A DNA stretch of 62,000 bases from Apostichopus japonicus. Its lineage: Eukaryota > Echinodermata > Holothuroidea > Aspidochirotida > Stichopodidae. Below, piece by piece: positions 13,146 to 25,548 of the stretch; the stretch's first letter is position 1; each line of letters begins with the position of its first letter. Under the pieces are notes generated by a model that worked only from the letters and a program-made list of their open reading frames with translations, was not told the origin of the DNA and ran no database searches. Location of the stretch: positions 8,653,713-8,715,712 of the forward strand of contig NC_092574.1 of assembly GCF_037975245.1 (NCBI RefSeq). Reading direction: 5' to 3'. The position numbers were made by a program, and so were the translations under genes.

Positions 13146-15995
13146 TGCCCATCGCTGTATCTTTTGTACACTGTGTTGTGGGTATTGACCGCAGCTGTAT
13201 ATACTGACTGTACACTAGTGTCTAATTACCGACGGTAGCAAGCTGTGTGTGTATTTTCTGGGATCGCTGGTGGTGTCTAACACTTCTGTTACATTTCATT
13301 CGAAACTAGGTCAGATTACCGGGATTAGACGTTTCTTTTTGCGCGAGTTCTTCACACCATTTAAGTTTATGTTTCTCTACATATTTGACGTACTGGAAAG
13401 TAGCAGAACTTGAGACAGTGACACAGTGTTATGGAACATTTCAGTTCTACGTAAGAACTCAATGCTCAATGCCAATTCATCGATTTGGTACACCCGGTAT
13501 CCACACATAACAACACATGCAAGCAATGCCATATCGTATCAATCGCTACTTTTAGTACTACTCGCTGAAATCAGGCACCCAACACTGCTTTGCCTTTATC
13601 ACAAGCAATAATGTTATGAAGAGACTCGGAGATGGACCCATGTTGGGGCTCTTCCAAGTACAAGCCCTGTCACTGCAAAGACTACAAGCCCTGTCAGTGA
13701 CCCTAAATTCACCCTCCTGACATTGTACATGGGGTTGCTATAGTAATAAGCCTATGGCGCCTTACTGGTACCAAGACAGGCGCCTTTTTACTGGGGATAT
13801 TTTCAAGCATAACTAGTTTTGTGGAAACATGCAGGTTATACAACAGGCAATTAATTATGACACCTGAGATGGCATTTTGGCTTAAAACTAGCTAGATAAA
13901 AGCTCTAGTTCACCCACGGAAGAAACAGTGGGTGCCACTCTGACATCACGATGAGGTCCGCTTTGACGGGGATTTTTTTTTTTTTTTTAGGAATGACAAC
14001 ACGTTTTTTTTTTTTGGTCTCTTCATTTCTCGTTCATATTACATAAAACTGTTGAGACTAAAACTGTTAGAAAATAGTAACATGAAAAAAAAAACATAGC
14101 TTTTATACAATATGGAAAGACTTGAGGTAAAGCAGTAGGACGGAATGTTTTTATGAAAGTCCAGGAATGGCAAGAAAAATTGGTTAAAAACAGTTAAAAA
14201 GTACATGAAATACAATCATATATCACCATATAATAATAAGAAAAGATTTATATATGCTGCCAGCAAAAACCGTACCGTACCCTAGTCTAACAGCAGTATA
14301 CTAATGGTTAAATTGGGGTAACACATGGTAAATTTGCCACAGTAGCCCTATAGAATAAAATTATAGTACATACTTATTTTACTTGACAAAAACTGTACAT
14401 ACCATATACTGTAAACTGTTAACCTTTATATTGTTGTCGTGCATGTTTTGACTGCAGCAATATTGACCAAATCTGGTGCATATAAAATAGTATGCTATGA
14501 TATATATATATATGTCATCATGACATACAGTATAACTTGCTTTGTTGTATGTTTCAACTAGCCCAATTATGATACAATCCACCAATGGTAATTTGTTGTG
14601 TACTGATTATAATTAAGACAAGTTGGGAAAACTGTTGTGCAATTGGGATACGACTCTGGTAAGAAAGTGATAAAAACCATGCAAAAATTGTGGTAAACCG
14701 CATCCATAGGACCAAAATACGTCAGTCAAATTGTGGTATCGTACCACAGTTTACCATGAAAAAGGGTGGTATTTTACCGTGGTTAATGTGAGGTAATTTT
14801 CCCCTAGGCTACACTTCATCTTCGGAGCTTGCAAAAGGTGTTGAAAGAAGATGAGCATTTTCTGCTCCTACATTTCAGGGCTATGGTAATTTAATGATTA
14901 TGAAATATGAGGTGTGTACACTACAGTTTGACATGGCGTTTTTCACGAACTAATGCAATGTACATCATTACATGTACACGCAGAGCCAATACAAAGTCCT
15001 AACATCTGTATCACATATATAACGCTGTGTTTGCTGTAAGTTAATAAGTTGATTATTGACAAGACTAGTGCATTTCCAATCGCGAATTTGGTATCAATGA
15101 AAAGAACATAGTCTAATCTAGCCAAAGTTACCACAAATGTGCATTTTTTTTCTCCTGTAACGAAGTCAGGTTCACGGCAAATTTAACTGCACTTTTTGGA
15201 GCCATGAAAAAAATCGCCAAATTCAGTGGAGATTGAACGTACGACAAAAATAGAAATATTTACTGTTTTATTACGAAAAGTAAATGTCAGATTCAACTAA
15301 CCGCGTCATGATGGCCAGTATTGACGCCTTCTTTTGCATTATTCAAACCTTTAAACCAGAGGGGAAGGTTTCAAGCAGTTTCGCGAAAGTGCATACGTCT
15401 GATCAAATTTTTGGGGACGGGGCTACAAGAAAACTGCTCTCTGAGCTCATTAACTCGCTCGTTGGGGACTGACTGCTAGAGTTAGGGTCTATACATCAGA
15501 CCAGTAAACAGTTGTTACAGACTTGTGTTTGGCAGTTACGTTTTACTCGCATATACACTCCGTCAACAGTAATTGCGTAAGGTATAGGCTTTTTGTATTG
15601 GTTGGTAGTTCCAGCCTGATGAAGCTTATGCATTCTCTATGGTTGGGTAGTCCTCATAATAATTAAGTATCCAATTAGATCGGGGTTAAATCCATACTCC
15701 TTAAGTTTCGAAGTAAGTTCCTGATTGTCAATGAATACTGGAACCCCAATGATGCTTACCGTAATAATGGACTTAATTACTTCTATAATGTTACATTGGT
15801 TTTCGCCAATCTTTAATCCAGTTTCTTACAGCCTAGTTCAGTATCGTTCTGTCTTTTTATGACAGTGTGGCTGAAAGAACGTCTGAGCTAGCAACCCTTA
15901 TGGAAGACAGAAATGACTGGAAATCTCGATGCCAGGTTATTGTCCGGCCAACTTCTCCTACCCCTCATGATGATAGTGGTCAACCGAGGTTGAAC
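13146..15995. other. Non-coding, weak ggtaa/ttacc repeats
   Basis: T-runs lie at 13974-13989 and 14005-14014. Between about 14260 and 14800 words such as ggtaa, ttacc and taccacagt recur in both orientations, suggesting a decayed inverted-repeat element, but no boundary could be set. An open frame at 15284-15472 has no recognised domain. Confidence 0.35.
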
Positions 15996-16132
<137 letters not shown>

Positions 16133-17979
16133 TCTTTTCAGTGTTACAATCCATTGCCCACAGGACTTGACGACTCCAATTGTATTCTCTTTTCCTATAT
16201 ATCTGTATCGATAGCTGACAAAACATCCTTGCTCATTAATATAAATACAGTTATTGCACCTGTCAGTTATTGAGTGTCCTTCCTCCTTAGATGGAAAGCG
16301 GGTCTGGCTATAGGGTCTCAGGGGTCACATTAGTCCCGCCACTCTACTGACATCCCGTTCTGTCTGTGCTCGTAAAAGGCTGTCTAGGGTCCGATTTGAG
16401 AATTTCTCCCTCAGCTATTCCTGCAATTTTCACATTACTTCAGTTGTTTGAGACAGTTTGTTTTAGCAGGTTGTACACTGCAGTATCCAGTTTTTGCGTA
16501 TTGGTGGCAACACTGTTTTATACGCCTACCAGCCTCTCTTTGGGGTTTACAGATTTTGTCCTGGCAAATTAATAGTTCTTTTACCACATAAATACTAGTG
16601 GGGAAATACAAAAAAAGCTACACTTGTCTTTGCCTCATCTTTGGTTAGCTGGCTGTCTAGCACGCATACCCACCGCGAGTGAGGGCAGCACACTAATGGT
16701 AGTTGAGTCTAATGTCTCCTTTCAGTCTACTATCAAACAGTTTTATTTTATTTTGATTTACTATCAAACGTATCAGTTCTATTTTGGTATATAGGTTAAC
16801 ATCAGTGATAGCCTACCGTACTTAACTGCACATCATTGCATTATTAACACCGATCAATTATCATGCCGGCTTATTAACAATAACTAACCGTAGTGCTACA
16901 TCACAGTACAGATGGCGAAAAATGACAATTTTATCTTCATTTTACGTGGGAGAGTATAGTATATTCATTACGCAATAATTGGTGACGATACATGCATGGA
17001 CTGCACATTAAACGATCTTCTTCTTTCTTCATTTGTTTGTCACTGATGTAATTAGCAACCTTGTCGATTGAAAATTATTCAGTAAGTTTAATGAAGATAC
17101 CTGACAGGGGTGTGCGCGTGTGTCGGCTCCTATGTTCCAGCCCCCTGATGAAACTGTTTACAAGAAGGGTGTTAATTACAGTCATGTCAGTGCTCTTCAA
17201 ACAGTTGACGTAAACCAGAATCACCACATCAAGATTTCCTTGCTCTAAAATGAGCAATTCTTCTCTCTTCGTTTCTTTAGATCAAGATAGCCTCACCATC
17301 TGTTACGTAATGTCAGAGAGATGCTTGTGGTGAACCAACGTACCGTAGTCGGTCTTTTCAGAGGCCGACATTGTGATATTCTGGGATATAGTATATTAGT
17401 ATATTTGATTCGTAGTCAGGCTGGGACATATCCTCACCCTATCCCCCCCCCCCGTCCCTCCGTATTTAGACTACCTTGTTTCCCCCAAATGTGTACAAAA
17501 AGCTTTACAATTTACAGATAACAAATATTGTACCCGTCCTCAACTTTTTGGTGCCCCACCCACCCCCTTCAAAATTCCTGGCTACGCGCATGCGTAATTG
17601 TCCTCAGTCGTTTTTCCTTTTACATGTCATTCAAAGTGAGCATAGGTTCTAGTGAGAGCGATGACATTGTAAAACTATCGATGAATGTTTTATTATCTTT
17701 AGCGATGACGAGCCTCTCTATCAAAGAACACCACATGGAAGTAATTAATGAAGAGAATGAATAGAATATATATACCGGTATTGGCTATTTCATGCCATTT
17801 TATAGAATCAGGGAAAACTATCACTTTAAAATGAGAAGCAGACCCGTACGCACGATTTTCTATATGGGACGGGCCGTTTACTGATGATGGGGACCTTTTT
17901 AGTGAAGTTCGTAACCCTGGCATTCTTGATGGCGTATGTGTGTGTGTGTGGGGGGGGGGGGTGCGTTTGTGACGCCCAG
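16133..17979. other. Non-coding, possible hAT fragment near 17409-17594
   Basis: The segment at 17409-17594 has C-runs and ends in GGCTACGCGCATG, like a hAT-MITE right end, with a decayed CGTAGTCAGG on the left. No target duplication could be matched. A (TG)n and G-run lie at 17936-17962. Confidence 0.35.
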
Positions 17980-18408
17980 CTTGTAAACACAATATCTCAA
18001 GAGGGGACCAATTTCATATTTAGTGTGTAGAAGTACCACATTAAGTACAAGAAGCCTGTTGTTTTTGGTGGAGGTTAAATGTCATTTGCGGTCACCAGCT
18101 GTCAAATTGTGAAAACCTTGTAAACACGATATCTCAAGATGGGAAGCATGGGCAGACTTCATATTTAGTGTGTAGAAGTACCACATTGAGTAAAAAAAGT
18201 CTATTGTTTTTTTGTGGAGGTCAATGGTTATTTGGGGTCACCAGGGGTCAAATTGTGAAAACCTCGTAAACGTGATATCTCAAGAAGGGAATCATGGGCA
18301 GACCTCATATTTGGTATGTAGGAGTATCACATTGTGTAAAAGAAGCCTATTGTTTTTGGTGGAGGTCAAAGGTCATTTGGGGTCATCCGAGGTCAAATCG
18401 TGAAACCC
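17980..18408. repeat. Tandem repeat, three units of about 145 bp
   Basis: Units begin at 17980, 18117 and 18263 with cttgtaaac...atatctcaag, and a fourth start appears at 18408. Each carries cacatt near its middle and ends in a gaggtcaa...gtcatttg...gtca pattern. The last unit holds a perfect direct repeat AGGTCA-A-AGGTCA at 18363-18375. A related fragment lies at 45824-45885. Confidence 0.85.
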
Positions 18409-18415
18409 TTGTAAA

Positions 18416-19493
18416 CATGAACACCCTCACTATACATTACGTCAGATTCATGAAGAAAACTGCACATGTTACATCATCGAAACCACTATGCATTTTGCAC
18501 ACTGTTTTTTTATAGTTATGTGCAGTGTATTACGAGCAGCCATGCACTGAGGGCATACATTTTTGTACGTTTGCATACAAGACATGTACAGTTATAAGGG
18601 CTATGTCTAATCTTGGCCTACATTTTACAGCTTGTCTATCTATTGATGGGAATTGCCAACTGTCTGTTGACCACATACTTGACAATTTATGATAGCCTGA
18701 GTGAGTATTGGTTGTTCACAATTATTCAAACACTATTGCATATAAGAACTACTATATTGTCATGACAAAAGTATGATTGTTGTGCTTCCTCTTCTACTAA
18801 GTCAAGAGAACCAAATCAGTTCACTGAATATGTTGCTATACTTGACATTTATTATTCTACACAGATTGATTTTTCATGATTTTGTTTATATGCAGTGTTT
18901 ATGGTATTCTGTCTGGTTTAATATGTTAATTCTGCTTTGAAAAAGTCAGTTATTAGCTTGATAAATTAATTGGAATATAAATGACTGTACATATATGTGG
19001 GTAGGTAAAAGTACTGAGAACTTTTTGAATGGGACAAATTAGAAGTTGCACTGTATGAAAACCACACAACTTCTTATAATATGATTGATTCCCTAACACT
19101 TTGCTAATGTGGATTTTCACTTCATTTCATTTGTCATTTGCATCAATAATCATAAACAGACAAAAGGATTCAGATCTAGTATGTCACCATTAATATTGTT
19201 GTTTGTCAGAATCTCTCCTTCATTATGTTTCTTCATTATATACCAAGATTCCCTCTCTTAATATCAAACAGTGGGTCTTTTCAAAATTACACTAAGGCTA
19301 TATCAGTTGCATTGTCTCATTAGTTGAAATACTGAAGGAAAAAAATGATACAGTGCCAACAATTAATGGCACCAATGATGCAAATCTGTAGAAATGAACT
19401 TACCAGAGGATGAAATTATCATTTACTCAAGCCTGACATGAGTCATTCCATTGCCCACTACCTGGTTTATATCGACGGTGAGTGGAAGTATAA
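18416..19493. other. Non-coding, nothing recognised
   Basis: AT-rich single-copy-looking sequence with no open frame or repeat boundary that I can support. Confidence 0.45.
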
Positions 19494-19565
19494 ACGTCCA
19501 TAGCCGAGTGGTATAGGGTGTCCGCATACAAAGCGGGAGGCCCGGGTTCGAATCCCGGTGGAGGC
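19494..19565 (+). repeat. tRNA-like head of a SINE-like repeat
   Basis: The segment has an A-box-like tagccgagtggtatagggtg and a perfect B-box GGTTCGAATCC (19545-19555). A 5-bp anticodon-like stem TCCGC/GCGGG encloses a 7-base loop, and a T-arm CCGGG/CCCGG is intact. The acceptor stem has a mismatch and the D-stem does not pair well, so this is a tRNA-derived repeat head and not a tRNA gene. The conserved tail gaagttttttcactgttctg follows and runs into (TA)n. Confidence 0.75.
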
Positions 19566-19612
19566 CCGAAGTTTTTTCACTGTTCTGGATTTGTCAACCT
19601 CATTACGGTTTC

Positions 19613-19642
19613 AATTATATATATATATATATATATATACAA

Positions 19643-19731
<89 letters not shown>
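19613..19731. repeat. (TA)n microsatellite at the SINE-like tail
   Basis: TA runs with one CAAACATA interruption begin directly after tttcaatta, the conserved tail of the tRNA-headed repeat. Confidence 0.95.
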
Positions 19732-19733
<2 letters not shown>

Positions 19734-19739
19734 AAAAAT

Positions 19740-20100
19740 GGAAGAGAAACTTGGGAAAGAGGGGTGAGGGTAGGAAGGATGTTCACTCCAAATTATTTTG
19801 CTGTTAGATATTAGCTTAAACTGCATGGGAGGTTAGAGGTTATTAGCGAACAATACAAACATAATGATTGTAACGCTGCCTTTGTCCTCGGGTGTGTTGT
19901 TGATACGTCTGGTGTATTCGTCCTTTGCTATTGGAGAAGGGTAAAGGAGGGAATGTCATATTCCTCTATAAAGATCGGAAATGGGAACACAGTGGGTATA
20001 GGGGCCGGTATATATGGAGAGAATATGGAACACTAAATACTAGAACAGGTTTTCTGTGTTGACATTAATTTATTAACAAGTTTACAAAATTTTACAAACA
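19740..20100. other. Non-coding, nothing recognised
   Basis: No motif, repeat end or coding signal was seen. Confidence 0.4.
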
Positions 20101-20230
20101 CTGACTGCGCATCCGTGACCTTGAAGAACCGCATTGGCTTGCGTCGCTATGACTTTGCGCCGTGGCTTCTGCGGCGCACACTAACCAGCGCAGGTGTAAC
20201 CTTAGCGGGACCATAGAAAATTTCTATGAG

Positions 20231-20301
20231 CTGGGCGCGAAATTTTTTCCCCAGCGCGGTAAAGGTCAAAATTAGCATACCTCGCTCCCATTGGCTGGAG
20301 C
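20231..20301 (+). promoter_or_regulatory. CCAAT/octamer-like cassette, copy 1
   Basis: This stretch of about 70 bp recurs inverted at 22101-22172. It includes ATTGG (20290-20294, a CCAAT box on the minus strand) and ATTAGCAT, a one-base variant of the octamer ATTTGCAT. The combination resembles histone or snRNA promoters, but no such gene is adjacent. It could equally be part of a repeat, as the GC-rich gcgcacactaaccagcgc motif beside it suggests. Confidence 0.4.
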
Positions 20302-21116
20302 CCGTAGACATAAGATTCATTATAATATTAACTAGCAGCTGCTGCATTGAATCGCTCATCACATACCACATTTCACAAGCCCACCCTGCTACACTCAAAA
20401 AAAGAAAACAGTCCAGCTGCAGAATGTACAATGGTAAGCGTTTGAGTAGAGTGTGTGTGTTATGCCACGGGTGTAGAAGGTCTGTGGTTATGTATCGCAC
20501 AACTATATGTTGCTGTAAATTTAAAGAAGTTAAATCAAACCGAAACAGTTTGAAGATGATACAAAAAAAAAAAATCACCATATAATATAAACGTAAGACA
20601 ATTATAGTGTTCAATAACTATAATCCACAGTGGCAGTGGTACTACTAACATGCATGACTAAATACTAGGCCTATATCTTTCGTATTATATTATCTGAAAA
20701 CCGTACCAAAGGGTCATAAAAAACCGTCTCAAAGGGTCATAATTTTGAAATCAAATCAATGTATAGCTCAAAACTATATAAGAGTCTATCAGTTTAAAGC
20801 TTAAAAGCATCTCAAGTAAATAATCAATCAGAAACGGTCAAGCTGTCCAATGTTTTGAAGCAGTTTTGAAGCAAGCAAACGCCTGGTACTAATCTGCGTA
20901 CATTGCATCGCAGTATACTCTGTACAGCAAGTTCTACCATCACTTCGAAGCTTCACCCTTGTCAAAACTAACTTATTCGATATATTGGCATATCAGATTT
21001 GGAGTCATCAACCTAAGTAATCCTTACCTTCTAAGAAGGACACTCATCTACAATGATACGTGTACACTCACAGTCCATGGTCGCAGTTTTACGAACTTAT
21101 GGATGTAAATGTACAC
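20302..21116. other. Non-coding spacer between inverted cassettes
   Basis: Open frames occur on both strands around 20147-20614, but neither has a recognisable domain. Nothing else was identified. Confidence 0.35.
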
Positions 21117-21964
21117 CATGGGCGGCGATCCGTACTTCCGAGTGGGGGGGGGGGGGGGGGATATGACCTTGTTGACTATCTAAGCGTAGCGCCACCATGA
21201 GTTGGCGCGAAGCGTACAAGAAAATTTTGGGATTTACAAACCCTCTAGATGGCCGGAAACGGCACTTCCCGAGGTTTCCAAGCGGCATATACCAAACTTT
21301 AAAATAGGGATATCATGTCCGAAATATCTCATAATCAGGATCCAAAATCCTTTTTTTTAATTTCGAGTGTTTTTTTGGGAAAATTGCCCCTGTCAATCTT
21401 GTTTCAGGCGCTACGTTAGAATGTTCGAGAGCTCTTTCATATTATTCGATGAAGAAAATGGCCTCATGCAGGCTATTATAGGCCTATACACATGCAATAC
21501 ACAATTACACATAGTTACATTCCTAGGTACCGATTGCTAGGGCATCCAGGTGAAACGTGTATTAAGCATTACCCTGGTAACATGAGATTCTCAGCTGTTC
21601 GAGGGAACATGTACGTGTGTAGGCCTACTATATAGGGCCTATATGAATACTATGAGGGTGCATATATGTACTATATCAATACCGTGGGCGCAATAATACA
21701 TTTTTTTGTTATTGGGCCAATGAAGCCCACAGTCAACTATTCTTGCTTTATAAAGACGGTTTATTTGAAAAGATCGCACTGCGTTTATGGTAGGCGAGAA
21801 ATGAAGCAAAAAAAGAGCCGTACATTCACGATGATGCATAAATGTAGGCATGAAAATATTCTTATCCCTGGCATTTGGTGGGGGGATATGGTGTATTACA
21901 TCCCCGCCACCCATTTTCATGAGGGGGATATATCCCCCCCTTCCCCCCAGGATCGCCGCCCATG
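21117..21964 (-). mobile_element. hAT-type MITE, 848 bp (copy 2, inverted)
   Basis: This is the same element as 2565-3407 in reverse orientation, with CATGGGCGGCGATCC at one end and its complement at the other. Flanking 8-mers atgtacac (21109-21116) and atgtatac (21965-21972) match at 7 of 8 positions. The internal sequence is nearly identical to copy 1 apart from scattered substitutions and G-run length, so the family was probably active fairly recently. It encodes no transposase. Confidence 0.85.
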
Positions 21965-22100
21965 ATGTATACAAACAAGTCGCCAGTTCATACAATACGT
22001 GTATGCGAATCACGATCCACACTGCGTGCACGTGTATGTTCATGTACATACACACACGCATAGCGTAAGCAAGAACTTCCCAATTCAGCATCAAAAGTGC

Positions 22101-22172
22101 AAGACCCAGCCAATGAGAAGGGAGGTATGCAAATGATGGCCTTTACCGTGCTGGGAAAAAAAATCTCGCGAG
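22101..22172 (-). promoter_or_regulatory. CCAAT/octamer cassette, copy 2
   Basis: CCAAT lies at 22110-22114 and a perfect octamer ATGCAAAT at 22127-22134. The block is inverted relative to the copy at 20231-20301. Function is inferred from motifs only. Confidence 0.4.
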
Positions 22173-22197
22173 CGGGGCACATTGGTTCGTATGACGT

Positions 22198-22302
22198 ATG
22201 ACCTTGGCGGCGCGTGCACACTAACTAGCGCCGCAATTATCTTGGCGGCGCGCGTGCACTAACGCCGCTATGACCTTGGCGGCGCACACTCACTGGCGCC
22301 AC
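22198..22302. repeat. GC-rich minisatellite, three related units
   Basis: Three related units of 30-37 bp (22198-22234, 22239-22268, 22270-22300) share cttggcggcgc followed by cac(t)aac and a gcgcc-type close. The units contain short inverted repeats of GCGCC/GGCGC. A relative of the motif lies beside the inverted cassette at 20190. Confidence 0.6.
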
Positions 22303-22309
22303 ACTAGCG

Positions 22310-23760
22310 TCCTAGACATACGGCTCTGGTCCTAGACAAGTTATGGCAACGGAAAACGTACGGTACCCTGCAACACAGAACACAGCCGATGATAAAGCCT
22401 AGTCAGCCTACAGCAGCGACAACCCCGTTAGCCTAGTCTTGGCCAAGTCGTTTATAATGATACCCTTTTTCTCGCTTGACTGTACATGCCTCAGAGTCCG
22501 TTTCTGCCTACCATGAATTTGCTTACCCACTGTATTTTACATGCCCGAGTATCTATCCGATACAAATCAATCGAAAGCGTTTGCCGCGGGCGTTCTCTGG
22601 GCAGTACAGCAAATAGATACGGGAAAACAGCTTTGTGAAAAAGAAGGGTACACTATAGGCTGTTCAATTATAGAGTCTTAACAGACTACCGTTAGCCTAA
22701 CCGACACTCCGTTATATACTACATCTCACCTCCTGCACCCAAAGCACTGTTCTCAATACTACCAATTGTTAAACCCCCAGCCAAGGAAACATCCGTATTT
22801 TCCTACAAAGTTCATCCAGTTCGTTATCTTATTAGTAACTGACACTAGGCCCGCCTTCACAAACTACGCATGGTAGAAGAACCTCTCTGGCAAACCACCC
22901 GGACTTGCAAAAAGCGGCACATCTTCGATTACGGAGTATAGCGAGCGACTACCGGAACATATAACTATAGCAACAACAAAAAAACACATTTAATCAACAC
23001 GACATTTGCAAGAAGCCGTATAACAACAGCTCAGTGACAATACTTGTGAAAATACTGCGATACATGACTGTAACAAAACGTTTATTAATTAAACTACTGC
23101 AACCATTTCCGTTGCCTCGCTACACCATGTATTTACTAATACTGTAAAATAATTCCTCTGCGAAAATATTGGACCATTGATACACGCGTTCCATAATTAA
23201 AAATATAATTAATTACCTAACTACGATTACGTTAGTCTTATTATCGCGTGGTTTCTGTAATCATTGCATTTCTAAGTCTAATTTTTCCTTCATCATCTTC
23301 TTCTATTTTTTTTTCATGCCTTAACATTGACGTCCATGTAAGATTCTAACCCCTACTGTAGTGGAAGAAATGATATATTTATATGGAAATTATGTGACTG
23401 CTTCACAATGCATTCCAGTAACGGTTAAAGTATAGATTTCGTAAACATGTCAATTAATTTCAAATCTGTGTTTTTCAAGTGAATTTAATGCTGACACGAG
23501 TAAGGATACGTATAACTAACGTACATAGTACAATGAAACATCAATGATAGAATATACACCTATATAGCCTATACCTAAGTTATTCTGTAAAGTACAAAAT
23601 CGCATGTAAGATACATTTAAAATTAAACATAATGTTAAATATTTTTTCCCATCAATTACTATAAATACCAACATATAGCCAATTGAGATAGTCCTTGATA
23701 ATCGTATGACGTCACTGACATAAAGGTAACCAATAATGTACACGCTACTCATGATATTTG
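22310..23760. other. Non-coding, nothing recognised
   Basis: No ORF with a recognisable domain and no repeat boundary was seen. Confidence 0.4.
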
Positions 23761-23765
23761 ACATG

Positions 23766-23816
23766 TATATATATATATATACAGTATATATATATATACA
23801 TATATATATATATACA

Positions 23817-23850
<34 letters not shown>
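23766..23850. repeat. (TA)n microsatellite with CAGTATA interruptions
   Basis: Alternating TA runs and cagtatata words. Confidence 0.9.
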
Positions 23851-23853
<3 letters not shown>

Positions 23854-23854
23854 A

Positions 23855-23930
23855 ATTAATTTATTCTTATACAGCGCTTAACATCAAAGAATGATCTCAA
23901 AGCACTTCACAAAATCGCATAAAATATTAC
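23855..23930. repeat. Fragment of a common interspersed repeat
   Basis: The words acagcgcttaacatc and gatctcaaagcacttcaca resemble a repeat end that is widespread in invertebrate genomes (…agcgctttacatc…tctcaaagcgcttta…). A similar fragment occurs near 42515-42560. The assignment is from memory of such repeats and is tentative. Confidence 0.35.
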
Positions 23931-24124
23931 AACTTAAAATTATTACAGCTTAAAAATAATACAGCCTAAAACTATTGCATCCTAAAAATTGCAAAAATAA
24001 ATTAATGTCCAAACAATAAATATTAGAGCAATAAAATTCAGAAATTAAAGACGAAAGCAATAGCATATTACAGCATACAATAAAACTAAAATACTAAACT
24101 ATTACAGCCGAAAATTAGTAACAA

Positions 24125-24183
24125 TAAGACTATCAAAATATAAATAGAAATATATATATTCTATTTATATTTTGATAGTCTTA
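24125..24183. repeat. Perfect 59-bp palindrome
   Basis: Arms of 25 bp (24125-24149 and 24159-24183) are exact reverse complements, and the 9-base centre atatatata is itself palindromic. It could extrude as a cruciform or fold as an RNA hairpin. Confidence 0.95.
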
Positions 24184-24189
24184 AAAACA

Positions 24190-25548
24190 TCTATATTATA
24201 TATGTTTTTGAAACATATTACCCTGTTGATAGGTGACACTCCAAAATTCCACGGTAAGACAATATCTGATATGATTTCACATGAAGGTACTGACATCACC
24301 GTTTATCGGCTCTTAAACGGTTCGACTTGACAGAGAAAAGACTTTAAATAGAAACCCTTTCCATCATTCTGCTTCATGTTTTCGAATGAAAACAAATATC
24401 AAGATTTGGCACATATTCACCCTGGAATGGGCAAAGCGTCGAATTTCCATCCAGGCCACACAACTAATGTGACCCAAACGTCCCCAAATGTTTCAGGGAC
24501 AGTCCAACATTCCGATGTTTCGTCCCCGATTAACAAGTGTCCCCAAAAACTTTGTCCCAGAATTAAATCCCTGACATGTACGCTTTTATTCACAACATTT
24601 AAAAATTTGCAAAATCTATACCTTCCTGCCCGTTATACTTAAATTACACGTCATTAAAAAAACAACAACAAAAACCCAACATGCATATACAAATAGGCCT
24701 ATCCCTCACACAGACGATCCGCGCAGAGATCGAAACACAGGACTATTATAACGGTAGGGTATAGGCCTATCCTACTATATACGCGGAGTAATGTACAAGG
24801 GTGTTTCCTATACGACATAGAAGTCGTGCTACTCCTGTGCTGACCTATATCGGCCTACTCTTTGATTATGTCATGTCTGTGCTCTACCAGACTAGCACTT
24901 TCTTGTCAAAAGGGGGAGGGGGACGCCCCTCCCCTTAGCGGCCCGCCACTCGCCACCTTCAACATTCTCACCTAAGAAATATGGTCACCTTACACAAGAA
25001 TGGTCTGCTATACTATGTCACAAGGCACTGAAATATTTACGTATCAGCTCAGATATGGTACTCATCCTCCAATATCATGTTCAAATTATCCCACAGAGAG
25101 GCGACAGACAGTCTCGTATTTCCCACCTATAACATAGTACTTGCTATGCCCTATTCCATTTCTTCTTCATCTTTATAGCCTATGCAGACACTCCTCCTTT
25201 AATTTCTCAACACGGCTCAGCCACTCACCGTTCTCTATATCCCCATTGTCTCTGTGGCTGTCGAGATTTGTAACGGGTATACATTGAACTATACATCACT
25301 TTTTTTTAGAGGAGATAACTTAACAGTATATATCTCGATTTAACAGTTCGTAAAAACGGTATTAAGACATTTGAAATTATACGATCATATGAAAACATAC
25401 CAATAATTAAGACGAATCTTTCACATTTGACATATATGGGAGGATATGACTAGCTATATACGGTAAGAAATGGGTGTAGAGGATAGTATAACTTTTATCT
25501 CTTTTTTTTTCCAAATCTGCCTTGAGGGCATTGTATGCCCGTAAGATT
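24190..25548. other. Non-coding, tgtcccc-rich fragment
   Basis: At 24470-24570 words such as cgtcccc, tgtcccc and ttgtccc recur, suggesting part of a decayed repeat. A G/C-run lies at 24910-24940. Nothing else was recognised downstream of the GPCR. Confidence 0.35.

Noticed and set aside
17409-17594. Seventh hAT-type MITE
   Set aside because: The right end looks hAT-like, but the left end is too decayed and no 8-bp duplication can be matched.
20147-20614. Overlapping open frames of 155 and 119 codons on opposite strands
   Set aside because: No recognised domain on either strand; the region overlaps the inverted CCAAT/octamer repeat block.
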